Source: Myroides odoratus (lineage in GTDB: Bacteria > Bacteroidota > Bacteroidia > Flavobacteriales > Flavobacteriaceae). From it: DNA of 64,000 nt. Of this stretch, positions 50,024-60,465 are shown piece after piece (position 1 is the first letter of the stretch; every line of letters starts with the position of its first letter). The stretch is from the NCBI RefSeq assembly GCF_001549985.1, contig NZ_LROZ01000005.1, forward strand, positions 62,967-126,966, written 5' to 3'. Below the pieces are notes generated by a model. It searched no databases. It worked only from the letters and a program-made list of their open reading frames with translations, and had not been told where the DNA came from. Position numbers and translations under genes: made by a program.

Positions 50024-53000
50024 TTATTTTCTCAAGATTTTTACATCTTGACCTGCGCTATTTGCTTTCATTTCTGGAGCATACACACTTTGCAAAGAGG
50101 TTATTCCGTTTGAGAAGTATCCTGCATTATTTGCGCGAACCTCGTATTCAAACACATAAGTTCCTTTGCGCAAATGAGTGATAAAGAAGTTTGTTGCGGC
50201 ATCACGTGTTTCTTCGTAATACCCAAATTCTCCTTTTCTCTTATATCCTGAACGAACATTGATGGGTTCAAATCCACTTGCACGCATATCTTTTAACTGT
50301 ACATAGTCCATATCGCGATCTATGTTAAGTTCTAAGCGAACAGTTACTACATCGCCTACTTTAATTGGCGATTCATTCGTGATTTCACGCAATACTTGTC
50401 CTTTATCTGTAGCGGCTTTGATAAACAATTGTTTATTAAACGTAATACCTGAACCTGATTTTGATACTTTATTCAAGTCTTCGAAATACTGCCAGTACAT
50501 CGCTCCATAAGCAACTCCTGTGGATTTTTTATCTAATTCAACAATTCCCATTTTTTCTTGGATGGCTGATCCTTCCCATACTTTTTTATAGTATCCGGTA
50601 TTGAACTGCTCCGATTTAGTGAAAGTAACAGGGTATCCGCCTACTTTCACCTCTACTCCTTGATCGGTATTCATCCAATTTTTACCTAAATACAACAAGG
50701 CATATACTGCACGTGTTGTTGCTTTGGTTGAGTTCCACGCTACTGTTTGCTTGTTTTTCAACAACCACACTTTCATGTCCTCAATAGCATTGGCATATTT
50801 TACTGGATCTACTTCATACGCTGCTTCAATCAACATCACTTGAGTTTCAATTGGTGCATTATACCACAACCATCCTGCTGCATTTTCTTTCCAGTACATG
50901 CCCATTTCGTCGCTCTTCACCGCCAATTCCATCACTGCTTTCACCAAGTTATTTGCTGCTTTACTATCACCAAAACGCTGTAAAGTGACAGCTTTCATTG
51001 CTGTTACATATAAATTGTCAATTGCTTTTTGATTGGCTAATTCTTTGCGGTAATCCGCCATCATTTTCGCGTATTTCTCTTGTATTTTCAAATCATCCTT
51101 AAACAAACTACGCACATACAGATAGTGCATATCCAATGCTGGTAAGGTGGTGCTGTTTTTGTCTTTTTGGTAACTCACATAATGTTGTTCATCTAAATAC
51201 GCTATTGCTTTTTTCAACATCGCCATTGCTGTTGGATGTAGTGATCCTGCTTGCTTCATTTGACCAAATCCTTCTACAATCGTCTGTGTAATGTACACAT
51301 TGGACTGATCTCCACTAAACCATGGGAAACCTCCATCGCTATTTTGTTGATTGCTCAAACGCTCTAATTCAGCTTCTAGCTCCGTTTTCATTTTATTCAA
51401 ATCAAATAAAATAGCTAAACGCTTCATTTGCTCTGTTTCATCAGCTGCTTGACGAACCCAAGGTGTTTCTTCAATTAGCACTTGTTTCAATTCTTCATTC
51501 TGCTCCAATTTTGATTGGATGGCTCCTTGTTTAGACCAATATTCAAACACCGATTGAATGCGCAGGTTGCTGTTTAGTAGTTGACTGGCAATTGTATTAG
51601 CGAACACTTTACTAAATGTTTGTTCTGTTCCGTTATACGGATATTCTTTCAAATAAGGTAACGCTAAAAGAGCCGTCCACATTGGGTTGGCTGTTACCTC
51701 TAGTGTTAACTTGTAATTATCGCGCAGTGCTGATCCTGGATGCTCTAGTGATTCAAAGGTGAAGATTTTATTTTGTCCTTCTTTGATATACAACGGCATC
51801 GTTTCAGTCACTAACGTGCGGTTTGACAATACTGGAATTGCCGATTCTTCCCCATCGCTAAATGATCCTGCTTTGGCCAATACTCTGTAACCTAAAGCCA
51901 CGATGTTTTTCGGTACATTGATGGTCCAAGCTACTTCTGTATTAGCTGCAGCATCAACAGTAAAGTTTTGTTTTGCAGCACTATTGTTATCTAAAATAGT
52001 CGTAATTGGCGTTGAAGTTAAGGCATCAAAGAATTGAATTTCCACTTCTCCACTTAACGCTTTATCATTTAGGTTGGCAATTTTCATGGATACAATAATT
52101 TGATCCTCTTCACGCACAAAACGCGGCATATTCGGTTGAACCATCAATTCTTTTTGGGTGCGAACCACTTGCTCTACATAGTTACTTTCTAAGTTCTTTG
52201 TATGTGCAAATGCCATAAACTTCCATTGTGTCAACGCTTCTGGTGAAGTAAATGAGAAACTTACGTTTCCTTTTTCATCCGTATTTAACATAGGATAGAA
52301 GAATGCTGTTTCTTTTAAATTCGTTCGAATCTGAACTTCTCCTTGTCCTTTTTTATCACTTCCGCCTTTTGCATCCTGTTTACTTGTGGAAATGACTTCC
52401 TCACTCAAGGCATCCGCACTTTCCTCCACTACATTGTTTACCGAAAGTCCCATGACTTTACCTTCTACAGCTGCATTCACGCTTCTTTTTGCCATACTAG
52501 GAGCCGCTCCGAACGTTGCTCTTACATTTCCATACATCGAAGTACTAAATCCAAATAGATTCAATTCAATCGGTGAATTATATGAAACTAAATTTGGATA
52601 TGTACTACTGTACAGAATATTTTGAGCATAACTCTTTCTACTCAAATTATACGTACTAAAATCTGAATCTTGACCATAGCTAAAGTTATAATCAAAACTC
52701 GTTTGGAATGAGGTATTGCTTCTAAATTGATCTAAAGAGGCGTCATACATAGCGGCTACTACCTCAGCAGCGAATTTATCTTTCGACATTCCCGATACTT
52801 TTAAACGCCAAGTTTCTTCTTGTCCTGGAGTTAATTTATCACGGAATGTAACTAGTTCTAATTTCAAATCTTCTTGTGAAGCATCTAGTAGTAACTGTGC
52901 TGATTTTTGTGTCGCATAGTTGTGTTTAATGGCTGTAAAACTAACTCTTACATCGCCCATTTCCCCACTCATTGGGTATTCAAAATAACTTGCTTTTCGG

Positions 53001-55984
53001 TTTACTTCAAGCGTTTTCTTTTGTTTCAAGTATCCATTTACAAATACAGAGGCAATTACGGTTGTTTGGTTTTCACCACTTTGTAATCGAATCTTTGCTA
53101 AATCTCCAACTTTATATTTTTCTTTATCTGCTTTTACAGAAAGCAATTGGTAAATGATGCCTGGTTCTTCTTTGGTATTGTCATAATAGAAATACTGTTC
53201 AACCTCTGTTTTTTCATCTTTTTCCCAAACAAATCCTTTCAACAAGTAAAATCCAGAATTTAGAATTTTAGCATTTGGAAAAGTAATTGTATTTTCTTTC
53301 GCTGTATCAAATGCTTTTGAAAACACTACTTTTCCTTGTTTCCATTTGGTGTGGTCATTTTCATTTCCGTATGCAACATAAGGGAATTTCGCAGTAAATT
53401 CTTCGTATGAATACAACTCATAATCCTCTCTTTTATAGTTATCATAAGGGAGTAGCATTCTACGGGCATAAGGTGCTTCTAATTCAACAATACTCACTTC
53501 TCCTTTAGCGGCAAAAGTTTCTCCGTTCAGGTTCGTTGTCGTTACTTTGATGCCTTCCAATTCCTTCGTTGACACCATTTCATTGGTGATAATTGGCAAT
53601 TGTAAACTGATGTTTTTATCACCTACATAAATCGTTTGTGTACTGCTGTGGGTCTCTCCTTTGATATCCATCACATCTACATAAACGGTATAAGAATCTA
53701 CACGTGGCGCATCTGCTTTGTATTCTTTGCGCTCTGGAATAGCTGTAAAATCAATAGCAAATTTTCCCTCTGCATCTGTTTCTACTTCTCCTTGAGCAAT
53801 TGTTACTGCTTGATCTGGACGTGGCCATCCATAATACCCACGTACATCATAACGATATCCAGAATTGCGAACAACGCGATAGCTTACCTTACTTTGTGCA
53901 ACAGTGGCACCAGAGTAATCTATTGCTTTTCCTTTCGCTACAACTTTTTCATTGAAATAATACACGCCTTTTACTGCATCCATTGTCACCTCAAATTTTG
54001 GGCGTTTGTATTCTTCTACCGAAATCGATGCGTATTCCTCAATATTGCTGTCTTTTAAAAGTACTTCAAAATTAAAATTCCCCAACAACCCTGCTGTAGG
54101 CAAAATAAATTCGCCTTGAACTGATCCAAAAGCATTAGTTTTCAACGTTAAATTCCCAACCTCTTGTTGAGTTTCTTGGTTCATTAATTTAACTGTTACC
54201 AATTGATTTGCTCCTACTTGTCTTGTTTTTCCTTTTTGACGGAATACAATCGACTTGAAGTACACCACTTGACCTGGACGATAAATAGCGCGATCTGTTA
54301 ACACCTTCGCATTCCAATTTACCGCTTCTACTCCTTCTTCTGTACCTTTATTTTTAGGATAAGTATAAGTTGAATAGTAAATTGATTCTCCTTTTACGCC
54401 ATAAAATAAATTGGTATTTTCTTTGACGAAATCAGTCGAGAACTCTCCATTTGCATCTGTACTCACGATGGTTTCCCAATAGGCTTTACTCAGCTCTTTC
54501 TGTGGTCCATTGGCCAAAAACACAGATTGATTTGCTTTTGGTTGTCCCGTTTTACGGTCGTATAATCGAAACTTATTACCACTTGTTAAAAAGGCATTGG
54601 ATGTAACATTAATCAAAGCCATGCTCACTACATCTTGTTCTTCTGTTAGGTAATCGAAATCTCGATTAGACAACAACACAATATAACGCCCTGGGGCAAG
54701 AGGTTTTAACTCTACATTGGTTGTATGAGATCGGTAATCTGTAAACGGTTTAAGGGCAATCGTATAATCGGTCACCTTTTCATAATCAGATGCAATCTTT
54801 TTATATCCTGCTAATGTACTCGGTTGATTCACCTCGAATATTTTAGCATCCCCTTCATATTTTAAAATTTTAAAATGTAAGGTATTTAAATTTTTATGGG
54901 TCACTGCCACAATAGAACTTAAGTCAGGTAATTCGTACGAATTATAACTCACTTCTAATCCAGGAGCTTCTACTACTTTCTTTAATTCTAGTAGGCGTTG
55001 TGCCGTTTCTGTTTCAGGAAACTTCTCTGCCGTTTGATTGATAAAAGCTAATAACGTTGCGCCTGCTGTTTTTTCTAATTCTTTATCTTGAGTATCGCGA
55101 TACGTATAGTACATAAATTGTGCTACCGCCTCGTGTACCAAAACAGATTTAGGGTTTTGTTTAAGGAGTTCTTGATAAATTTTATTCAATTCTGCTTCTC
55201 CTTGTTGTTCTTCAAAACTATTCAACGTATAGATGCGAACATACGCTGCCAATTCAGTCTGCCCTTTTTTCGTCAGGTCTTGGATAACCTGATTCATTAA
55301 ATCTTTGGCCTGTGTTCTTTTTAATTCTCTTTGTTCAGCCGAAGCACGATATGAAAATCCATTATTCAAGAAAAGAGCATAATCCATGCGCAACGCATCA
55401 TAGACCGAAAACTTTGAAAAGTCTAAATTATATTGTTCAGTTGTTTGGAATACTTCATTCCATCCTCCAACTGTAGCCGATGCTTGTTTCTTAGCTGTTT
55501 CTAAAGCTGCTTCCCAATATTGTGTACTTTCTCTTTCAAAATCTTCTTTTGTCCAGTAGCGAACATCTGTTCCTTTCTGTTGTTCTACAGCTGTTCTATT
55601 GCTAATTTTATACGCATTCTCTTCATAGTATAATTGGTATAAATGAGCCATATAAGCTTGAACAATCGCTTTATACTCTCCTGTCGCTGTGTTTAGTTCT
55701 TTTTCAAAAGCTTGGAGTACTTGATTGATATCGTAGTCTTTATCTTCTTGGACTGTAATATTGATTTTTGCTTCATAAAACATTCCTTTTAAAAGGCTAG
55801 CATACGCCTTGGATTGACGAGAAAGTGAAATCACCTCTTGTACTTCGGGCAACAGACTTCTTACTTCTTGTTGTTGCTCTTTATGTTCGATACTCTTCCA
55901 TAACTCCTGTATCTTTTTATTGGGTTGCTGAGCAAAACCTAAGATGGGAGCAAGTATCATTAAATACATATTTAATTTTTTCAT
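50024..55984 (-). CDS. Alpha-2-macroglobulin-like giant protein
   Basis: A 1986-residue exported protein: signal peptide MKKLNMYLMILAPILGFA, helical region about 50-320, then macroglobulin (MG) domains including MG2 ('VLTDRAIYRPGQVVYFKSIVF' near 580). An A2M domain lies near 1230 ('DEKGNVSFSFTSPEALTQWKFM'), followed by a thioester/terpenoid-cyclase-like helical domain and a C-terminal MG domain. The thioester motif CxEQ is lost: the position reads YPYNGTEQ near residue 1450, so covalent trapping is unlikely. A segment near 1171, VEGKVMGLSV, resembles a TonB-receptor plug fragment. Bacterial alpha-2-macroglobulins protect the periplasm from proteases or take part in envelope quality control. 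It precedes no close partner, but the M28 peptidase gene is 165 bp upstream. Confidence 0.8.
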   Translation of the reverse strand: MKKLNMYLMILAPILGFAQQPNKKIQELWKSIEHKEQQQEVRSLLPEVQEVISLSRQSKAYASLLKGMFYEAKINITVQEDKDYDINQVLQAFEKELNTATGEYKAIVQAYMAHLYQLYYEENAYKISNRTAVEQQKGTDVRYWTKEDFERESTQYWEAALETAKKQASATVGGWNEVFQTTEQYNLDFSKFSVYDALRMDYALFLNNGFSYRASAEQRELKRTQAKDLMNQVIQDLTKKGQTELAAYVRIYTLNSFEEQQGEAELNKIYQELLKQNPKSVLVHEAVAQFMYYTYRDTQDKELEKTAGATLLAFINQTAEKFPETETAQRLLELKKVVEAPGLEVSYNSYELPDLSSIVAVTHKNLNTLHFKILKYEGDAKIFEVNQPSTLAGYKKIASDYEKVTDYTIALKPFTDYRSHTTNVELKPLAPGRYIVLLSNRDFDYLTEEQDVVSMALINVTSNAFLTSGNKFRLYDRKTGQPKANQSVFLANGPQKELSKAYWETIVSTDANGEFSTDFVKENTNLFYGVKGESIYYSTYTYPKNKGTEEGVEAVNWNAKVLTDRAIYRPGQVVYFKSIVFRQKGKTRQVGANQLVTVKLMNQETQQEVGNLTLKTNAFGSVQGEFILPTAGLLGNFNFEVLLKDSNIEEYASISVEEYKRPKFEVTMDAVKGVYYFNEKVVAKGKAIDYSGATVAQSKVSYRVVRNSGYRYDVRGYYGWPRPDQAVTIAQGEVETDAEGKFAIDFTAIPERKEYKADAPRVDSYTVYVDVMDIKGETHSSTQTIYVGDKNISLQLPIITNEMVSTKELEGIKVTTTNLNGETFAAKGEVSIVELEAPYARRMLLPYDNYKREDYELYSYEEFTAKFPYVAYGNENDHTKWKQGKVVFSKAFDTAKENTITFPNAKILNSGFYLLKGFVWEKDEKTEVEQYFYYDNTKEEPGIIYQLLSVKADKEKYKVGDLAKIRLQSGENQTTVIASVFVNGYLKQKKTLEVNRKASYFEYPMSGEMGDVRVSFTAIKHNYATQKSAQLLLDASQEDLKLELVTFRDKLTPGQEETWRLKVSGMSKDKFAAEVVAAMYDASLDQFRSNTSFQTSFDYNFSYGQDSDFSTYNLSRKSYAQNILYSSTYPNLVSYNSPIELNLFGFSTSMYGNVRATFGAAPSMAKRSVNAAVEGKVMGLSVNNVVEESADALSEEVISTSKQDAKGGSDKKGQGEVQIRTNLKETAFFYPMLNTDEKGNVSFSFTSPEALTQWKFMAFAHTKNLESNYVEQVVRTQKELMVQPNMPRFVREEDQIIVSMKIANLNDKALSGEVEIQFFDALTSTPITTILDNNSAAKQNFTVDAAANTEVAWTINVPKNIVALGYRVLAKAGSFSDGEESAIPVLSNRTLVTETMPLYIKEGQNKIFTFESLEHPGSALRDNYKLTLEVTANPMWTALLALPYLKEYPYNGTEQTFSKVFANTIASQLLNSNLRIQSVFEYWSKQGAIQSKLEQNEELKQVLIEETPWVRQAADETEQMKRLAILFDLNKMKTELEAELERLSNQQNSDGGFPWFSGDQSNVYITQTIVEGFGQMKQAGSLHPTAMAMLKKAIAYLDEQHYVSYQKDKNSTTLPALDMHYLYVRSLFKDDLKIQEKYAKMMADYRKELANQKAIDNLYVTAMKAVTLQRFGDSKAANNLVKAVMELAVKSDEMGMYWKENAAGWLWYNAPIETQVMLIEAAYEVDPVKYANAIEDMKVWLLKNKQTVAWNSTKATTRAVYALLYLGKNWMNTDQGVEVKVGGYPVTFTKSEQFNTGYYKKVWEGSAIQEKMGIVELDKKSTGVAYGAMYWQYFEDLNKVSKSGSGITFNKQLFIKAATDKGQVLREITNESPIKVGDVVTVRLELNIDRDMDYVQLKDMRASGFEPINVRSGYKRKGEFGYYEETRDAATNFFITHLRKGTYVFEYEVRANNAGYFSNGITSLQSVYAPEMKANSAGQDVKILRK

Positions 55985-56112
55985 AAGAAATAATAAATTG
56001 GGTGCATAAATATATGACTATTCGCAATGATATCTGTTATTTCCTTACCAAAAAACACGACGTTATCAAAAAACGAATAGAACCCTTAACATCATTTTAT
56101 AGAATCGCACAA

Positions 56113-56145
56113 AAAAAGGCTTTTACACTAGGTAAAAGCCTTTTT
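56113..56145 (-). terminator. Hairpin terminator after the M28 peptidase gene
   Basis: 14-bp stem AAAAAGGCTTTTAC/GTAAAAGCCTTTTT with a 5-nt loop; on the minus strand T-run follows. It separates the peptidase transcript from the alpha-2-macroglobulin gene. Confidence 0.8.
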
Positions 56146-56148
56146 CTA

Positions 56149-57720
56149 TTAGTACTGATCTGAATTACGTTGTGGTTCTTTAGACACTGGCCATTGCTGT
56201 TGTTCTCCTTTGTCATTTGTTGGTAGAACAATTTTTTCTCTAGATACCAATTCAGGTTCTTCGCTTGCTTTATAGGCCATGATTGCTAAAAGAATTGCAT
56301 TACTTTGTACATCGTCAAACACAATTTTATCTGCTGTATCGCGGTTGGTATGCCAGGTATAATTTCCATATCCCCAGCTGAGTGAACTCATCATAAATCC
56401 TGGAATATCTTGACTCACAAAAGACACATGATCCGAGCCTCCTCCTGATGGAGAACCTGGATAATGTGTTTTTAAGTCTTTTTTGTACGCATCAGGAACT
56501 GCAGACAGCCATCTCCCTAAAAAGTCATACGCATGTAAAAATCCTTGACCTGTTATATTGGCAATACGTCCTGTTCCGTTGTCTTGATTAAAAACAACTT
56601 GTATTTTTTCTAGCAATTCTGGGTGGTCAGCAACAAAAGCACGAGATCCGTTTAATCCTTGTTCTTCACTTCCCCAATTTCCGATTAAGATGGTTCGTTT
56701 TGGATTCGGCAACACCTGTTTTAAGATGCGGGTTGCTTCCATCATGGTGATAATTCCTGTTCCGTTATCTGTTGCTCCTGTTCCACCATCCCAGCTATCT
56801 AAGTGAGCAGATAAAATCACGTATTCATCTGCTTTTTCTGTTCCTTTTAATTCTGCAATGGTGTTATAGGTTTGTGTAGTTCCTAGATTCTTCGATTGTA
56901 CATTTACGTTAATTCGCGGTGCTTTTCCTCCTTCTGCCAAACGATATAATAGACCATAATCTTCTAAAGCAATATCAATGGTTGGTACTTGTGTTGTTTG
57001 TGCGCCAAAAATTCTATTTGCTCCCATTATACCTGTCCAAAAAGACATCACTACACCTGCTGCCCCTGCTTTTTCCAAAACTTTAGGCAATTCTTTTGTA
57101 GTATATCCTGTATTGGCTATGCGTTGGTTCCACGCTTGCTCAATTGCTTCTCTTTCTTTTTTCATCTTCTCGTACGACTCAGGTGTGGCATACTCTTTCC
57201 ATTGGTAATCTGGGCGCCCACTTGGAGGAAGTTGAGAAATCATAACATATTTGCCTTTTACTGTTGGTAGCCAAGCTTCAAAATCTGCTTTCGATTGAGC
57301 ATCAACGAGTATAACTACCTCTCCTTCTACTCCATTTTTCTTTGTTGCTGGACTCCAAGCTAATTGGGTTCCTTCTAAAGACTTCAGGCGAGGACTAGTC
57401 ATGGTGATTTGAGAGGTTCCTCTTTCCCATGCTTTCCATGTTCCATATGCTTCATTACGCGCTTCCAAGCCCATCTTTTGATAGGTGTCTTTGACCCAAT
57501 TGTGTGCTTGCATCATCTGTGGGGTTCCTACCAAACGAGGCCCTATTCCATCTAATAATTCAAACGCATAGGTCTTGAGTTGTGAATTTGAGGTTCCTTC
57601 TTTGATGATCGCATCTACAATCGGATCTTGACTTTGAGCCATCGTGAAACTACTCGAAATAAGGGCAATTCCTATAAAACTATACTTTAGCGCTTGATTG
57701 AGCGAGGTGGTAAACTTCAT
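56149..57720 (-). CDS. M28 family metallopeptidase with PA-like domain, exported
   Basis: A 523-residue secreted zinc aminopeptidase/carboxypeptidase. Signal peptide ends SSSFTMAQ. A PA-like insert (about 120-260) precedes the M28 catalytic domain with the zinc ligand pattern: His and Asp in LSAHLDSWDGGTGATDNGTG, Glu pair in NWGSEEQGLNGSRAF, Asp in NQDNGTG, and His in WHTNRDTADKI. Complete and standard. The frame is open upstream to TTG at 57777, but the ATG at 57720 starts the signal peptide, so I chose it. Cleaved peptides would be taken up by other systems; no transporter is adjacent. Confidence 0.9.
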   Translation of the reverse strand: MKFTTSLNQALKYSFIGIALISSSFTMAQSQDPIVDAIIKEGTSNSQLKTYAFELLDGIGPRLVGTPQMMQAHNWVKDTYQKMGLEARNEAYGTWKAWERGTSQITMTSPRLKSLEGTQLAWSPATKKNGVEGEVVILVDAQSKADFEAWLPTVKGKYVMISQLPPSGRPDYQWKEYATPESYEKMKKEREAIEQAWNQRIANTGYTTKELPKVLEKAGAAGVVMSFWTGIMGANRIFGAQTTQVPTIDIALEDYGLLYRLAEGGKAPRINVNVQSKNLGTTQTYNTIAELKGTEKADEYVILSAHLDSWDGGTGATDNGTGIITMMEATRILKQVLPNPKRTILIGNWGSEEQGLNGSRAFVADHPELLEKIQVVFNQDNGTGRIANITGQGFLHAYDFLGRWLSAVPDAYKKDLKTHYPGSPSGGGSDHVSFVSQDIPGFMMSSLSWGYGNYTWHTNRDTADKIVFDDVQSNAILLAIMAYKASEEPELVSREKIVLPTNDKGEQQQWPVSKEPQRNSDQY

Positions 57721-57809
57721 GGTTATTTGGTTTTCATTTGTTTCTGGCAAAATACTCGAATATCTGCTGTCACACAACTATTTTTTCATCTCCTTTATCA
57801 ACAAAAAAT

Positions 57810-57829
57810 AGGCGAGAAAAATCTCGCCT
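57810..57829 (-). terminator. Hairpin terminator after the susC-D-phosphoesterase operon
   Basis: 8-bp stem AGGCGAGA/TCTCGCCT with an AAAA loop; on the minus strand it is followed by ATTTTTTG. It lies about 70 nt after the stop codon of the last operon gene. Confidence 0.75.
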
Positions 57830-57900
57830 ATCTGAACTAAATTAACACATTTACTTCATGAAATTACTTTCACTTCACTTTTTTACTTCTTCACTTAAAC

Positions 57901-59481
57901 TTATTGTTGCGTGCGAGCTTCTACTCTAAATGTCTTTACTGTAGAAAATACACGTTGAAACATATCTTTGGTTCGAATCTCCACTTGATGGGTTCCCACA
58001 CTTAAATTAGATGGGATTCTCGCACTCCATAAATGCGGGCTATCCACTGGATTGGAAGGTCTTTTTCCGTCTACTAATGTTGGAGATAGATCGTATTTTT
58101 GCACTTTTGCGTACAACGATGGATCCATCGTCACTTCTCTATTCATTTTTTTCCATTCTTGTCCATCAATGCGATAGTCTACCTCATCAAATTCAGTTCC
58201 CATAAATACATTGGCATACACAAAAGAATTTCCTCCTTTTTTATCTGCAACTACCTGAGGTAAAAACACTTCCATACGATAATCTTCCGGTTTCCCCGCC
58301 ACTTTATAATCTAACTCGTATTTATTGTCTTTTACGGTTAAAATAGCATATCCTTTTGGTGTACCATCACGCATGGTTGAAACAGGTAGATTTTCTTCAT
58401 TATATTCTCCTGAATACCAATCCCCTGAAGTAGTCCCTACATTGTATTCATGGAGCAATTTAGCCTTATCCCAGCCTTGTTTTTTTCCATAAAACTGATG
58501 ACTTTGAGTATGCATATGAGCAGATAACAACAAGACATTGTCAAACTCCGCCAAGGCGTCTAAAAGCTCTTGTCTAGCTTGAGCATCAAAGTGTTTTTCT
58601 TCTCCTACATACAATGGAATATGGAAAGAAACTACGATTAAGCGATCTTTATCTACCAATTTCAGATTGTTTCGAACAAAATCCAACTGGTCTTTTCGAA
58701 ACCCACCCCAATATCCTTTTTTGGTAATTGGATGTGGATAAAGCACGTCATCTAATACAATGAAATGTGCTTTTCCATAGTTAAAGGCATAATTTGCAGG
58801 ACCAAAATTGCGTTCAAAGGTTTCATCAGAATAACGATCTTCTTCCGCATCATAATTCATATCGTGATTCCCTAACACATTGTACCACGGCAAGCCCATG
58901 GCTTTCATTACTTCTTTGTATGGTTGATGTAAGCTTAAGTCATCTCCTACAATATCTCCTAAACTAATTCCAAAAGAAATCCCTGTTGTTTGCTGTTTTG
59001 CTTCATCTACAATGGCTCTTTTATAGTATTCCATTTCTTCCATCGTATAGGGTTGTGGATCACCAAAAACAAAAGCCTTAAATTCGTCGTTTTCTACTTG
59101 TGGGAGTAAGCCAAAATTAACTTCTTTAGGTAATTTCCCTGTAGGGTCAATCCCTTTATACTTCAAATGCTTGGGTGACCCATTGGGTTTATGCATATAA
59201 TAGTATCGAGGTAAATTGTATTCATCTAATACAAAACCATAACCCGCTGGTTTAATTACGAATATGGGGTTATCCTCTGATACGGGCAATTCATATTTCC
59301 CTTGTGCATCAGTCAACACGACTTCAACTCCATTACTTACCGCCACATTGGCTATTGGCTTTTCTTTCTTCTCTTTTTTTCCATTGGCATTGCTATCCTC
59401 AAAAACATAGCCCATTACTTTATTTTGAGCACTTAATGCCAAGGTAGACAAGCATACAATACTTACTATAAAATTTCTCAT
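57901..59481 (-). CDS. Calcineurin-like phosphoesterase with N- and C-terminal sandwich domains
   Basis: A 526-residue exported protein: signal peptide ending LALSAQ, an N-terminal beta sandwich (about 25-95, 'VMGYVFEDSNANGKKEKKEKPIANVAV'), the phosphoesterase core (about 120-370) and a C-terminal beta domain. Metal ligands: GDPQ (the first D-x-H motif has Gln for His), GDIVGDD, GNHDMNYD, SFHIPLY and SAHMHTQSH. The last is GHxH with Ser in place of the usual Gly. These three-domain proteins in Bacteroidota act on phosphodiesters or phosphomonoesters in the periplasm. It starts 5 nt after the previous gene of the operon. Confidence 0.85.
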   Translation of the reverse strand: MRNFIVSIVCLSTLALSAQNKVMGYVFEDSNANGKKEKKEKPIANVAVSNGVEVVLTDAQGKYELPVSEDNPIFVIKPAGYGFVLDEYNLPRYYYMHKPNGSPKHLKYKGIDPTGKLPKEVNFGLLPQVENDEFKAFVFGDPQPYTMEEMEYYKRAIVDEAKQQTTGISFGISLGDIVGDDLSLHQPYKEVMKAMGLPWYNVLGNHDMNYDAEEDRYSDETFERNFGPANYAFNYGKAHFIVLDDVLYPHPITKKGYWGGFRKDQLDFVRNNLKLVDKDRLIVVSFHIPLYVGEEKHFDAQARQELLDALAEFDNVLLLSAHMHTQSHQFYGKKQGWDKAKLLHEYNVGTTSGDWYSGEYNEENLPVSTMRDGTPKGYAILTVKDNKYELDYKVAGKPEDYRMEVFLPQVVADKKGGNSFVYANVFMGTEFDEVDYRIDGQEWKKMNREVTMDPSLYAKVQKYDLSPTLVDGKRPSNPVDSPHLWSARIPSNLSVGTHQVEIRTKDMFQRVFSTVKTFRVEARTQQ

Positions 59482-59486
59482 ATTTT

Positions 59487-60461
59487 TTATAACTTAATTA
59501 ATCGATCTGATATTTTGGCTGCTGAAACATAGTTCCATGATACGATTGGTTCACCTAAATCTACAGGAGAATCTCCATACCAAGGTGATTCTTTTCCCGT
59601 CAACTTCAATTCGTTCGATGCGATTTGCACCTGTGCCCATAGTGGTTCTTTGTAATATCCCATATTGCGCAAATAGGGATACTTTTTATAAGCTTCGGGA
59701 GGAAATGACGTATTGTTATAAGGTTCTCCCAACCAACGATAGACCGCACTATTGATTTGCACATAGTGAATTCCATTGATAACATTGGTATAATCCATGT
59801 GATGATGTCCAGAAAAAACAACTTTCACCTTCGTATATCCAGCTTTTTTATTACAGTTGTCGAACAAAATACGTACAGCTTCTCTGTTGTGTACCCCATT
59901 GTGATCTAGTCCTTGATGAATAAACACAATTGTTGGTAGAGGAGAACTATTGATATCATGCTCCATCCATTCCAATTGCGCTTGATGGAAATAGGATGGA
60001 TAACGTGCTGCATCATTTCCTGGTATTTTTCCATTGCCATCCAATACCACAAAGTGATATCCCTTGCAATCAAAACTGTAGTAATGCTGCTTTAGTTCAA
60101 AGAAATCCATGATTTGTTCCAATGATTTATTTTCGTCAAACTCATGGTTGCCAATCACGTGAAAAGCATCTCCCTGAAAGGAATTCCAGATATCTAAAAT
60201 GATTTGATTTTCTTTTTTAGGCACGCAAAAGTCCCCCAATTGAATAATAAAATCGACTTGTTTCTGGTTCATTTCATCTACAAAAGCTTGTAATCGTTGA
60301 GGAGCATCAAAGGTCAAATCTTGATGTAAATCGGTAATAATTCCAAAACTCAACGTTTCATTTTTCTTTAGCAAACTGCTTGCATCGGCCTGAACATCAA
60401 AAGGAATTGCCGTAGCTAATGTACCTAAAGCAACCGTCCGTAAAAACTCACTTCTTTTCAT
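59487..60461 (-). CDS. Metallophosphoesterase, exported
   Basis: A 324-residue calcineurin-like phosphoesterase with a signal sequence (MKRSEFLRTVALGTLATA...). All metal motifs are canonical: ITDLHQD (D-x-H), QLGDFCVP (GDxx), VIGNHEFDE (GNHE), VFIHQGLD and FSGHHHMDYT (GHxH). It probably cleaves phosphomonoesters or diesters in the periplasm. It lies 4 nt after the SusD-like gene and 5 nt before the second phosphoesterase gene, so the pair is co-translated with the transport proteins. Confidence 0.88.
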   Translation of the reverse strand: MKRSEFLRTVALGTLATAIPFDVQADASSLLKKNETLSFGIITDLHQDLTFDAPQRLQAFVDEMNQKQVDFIIQLGDFCVPKKENQIILDIWNSFQGDAFHVIGNHEFDENKSLEQIMDFFELKQHYYSFDCKGYHFVVLDGNGKIPGNDAARYPSYFHQAQLEWMEHDINSSPLPTIVFIHQGLDHNGVHNREAVRILFDNCNKKAGYTKVKVVFSGHHHMDYTNVINGIHYVQINSAVYRWLGEPYNNTSFPPEAYKKYPYLRNMGYYKEPLWAQVQIASNELKLTGKESPWYGDSPVDLGEPIVSWNYVSAAKISDRLIKL

Positions 60462-60465
60462 CTTA

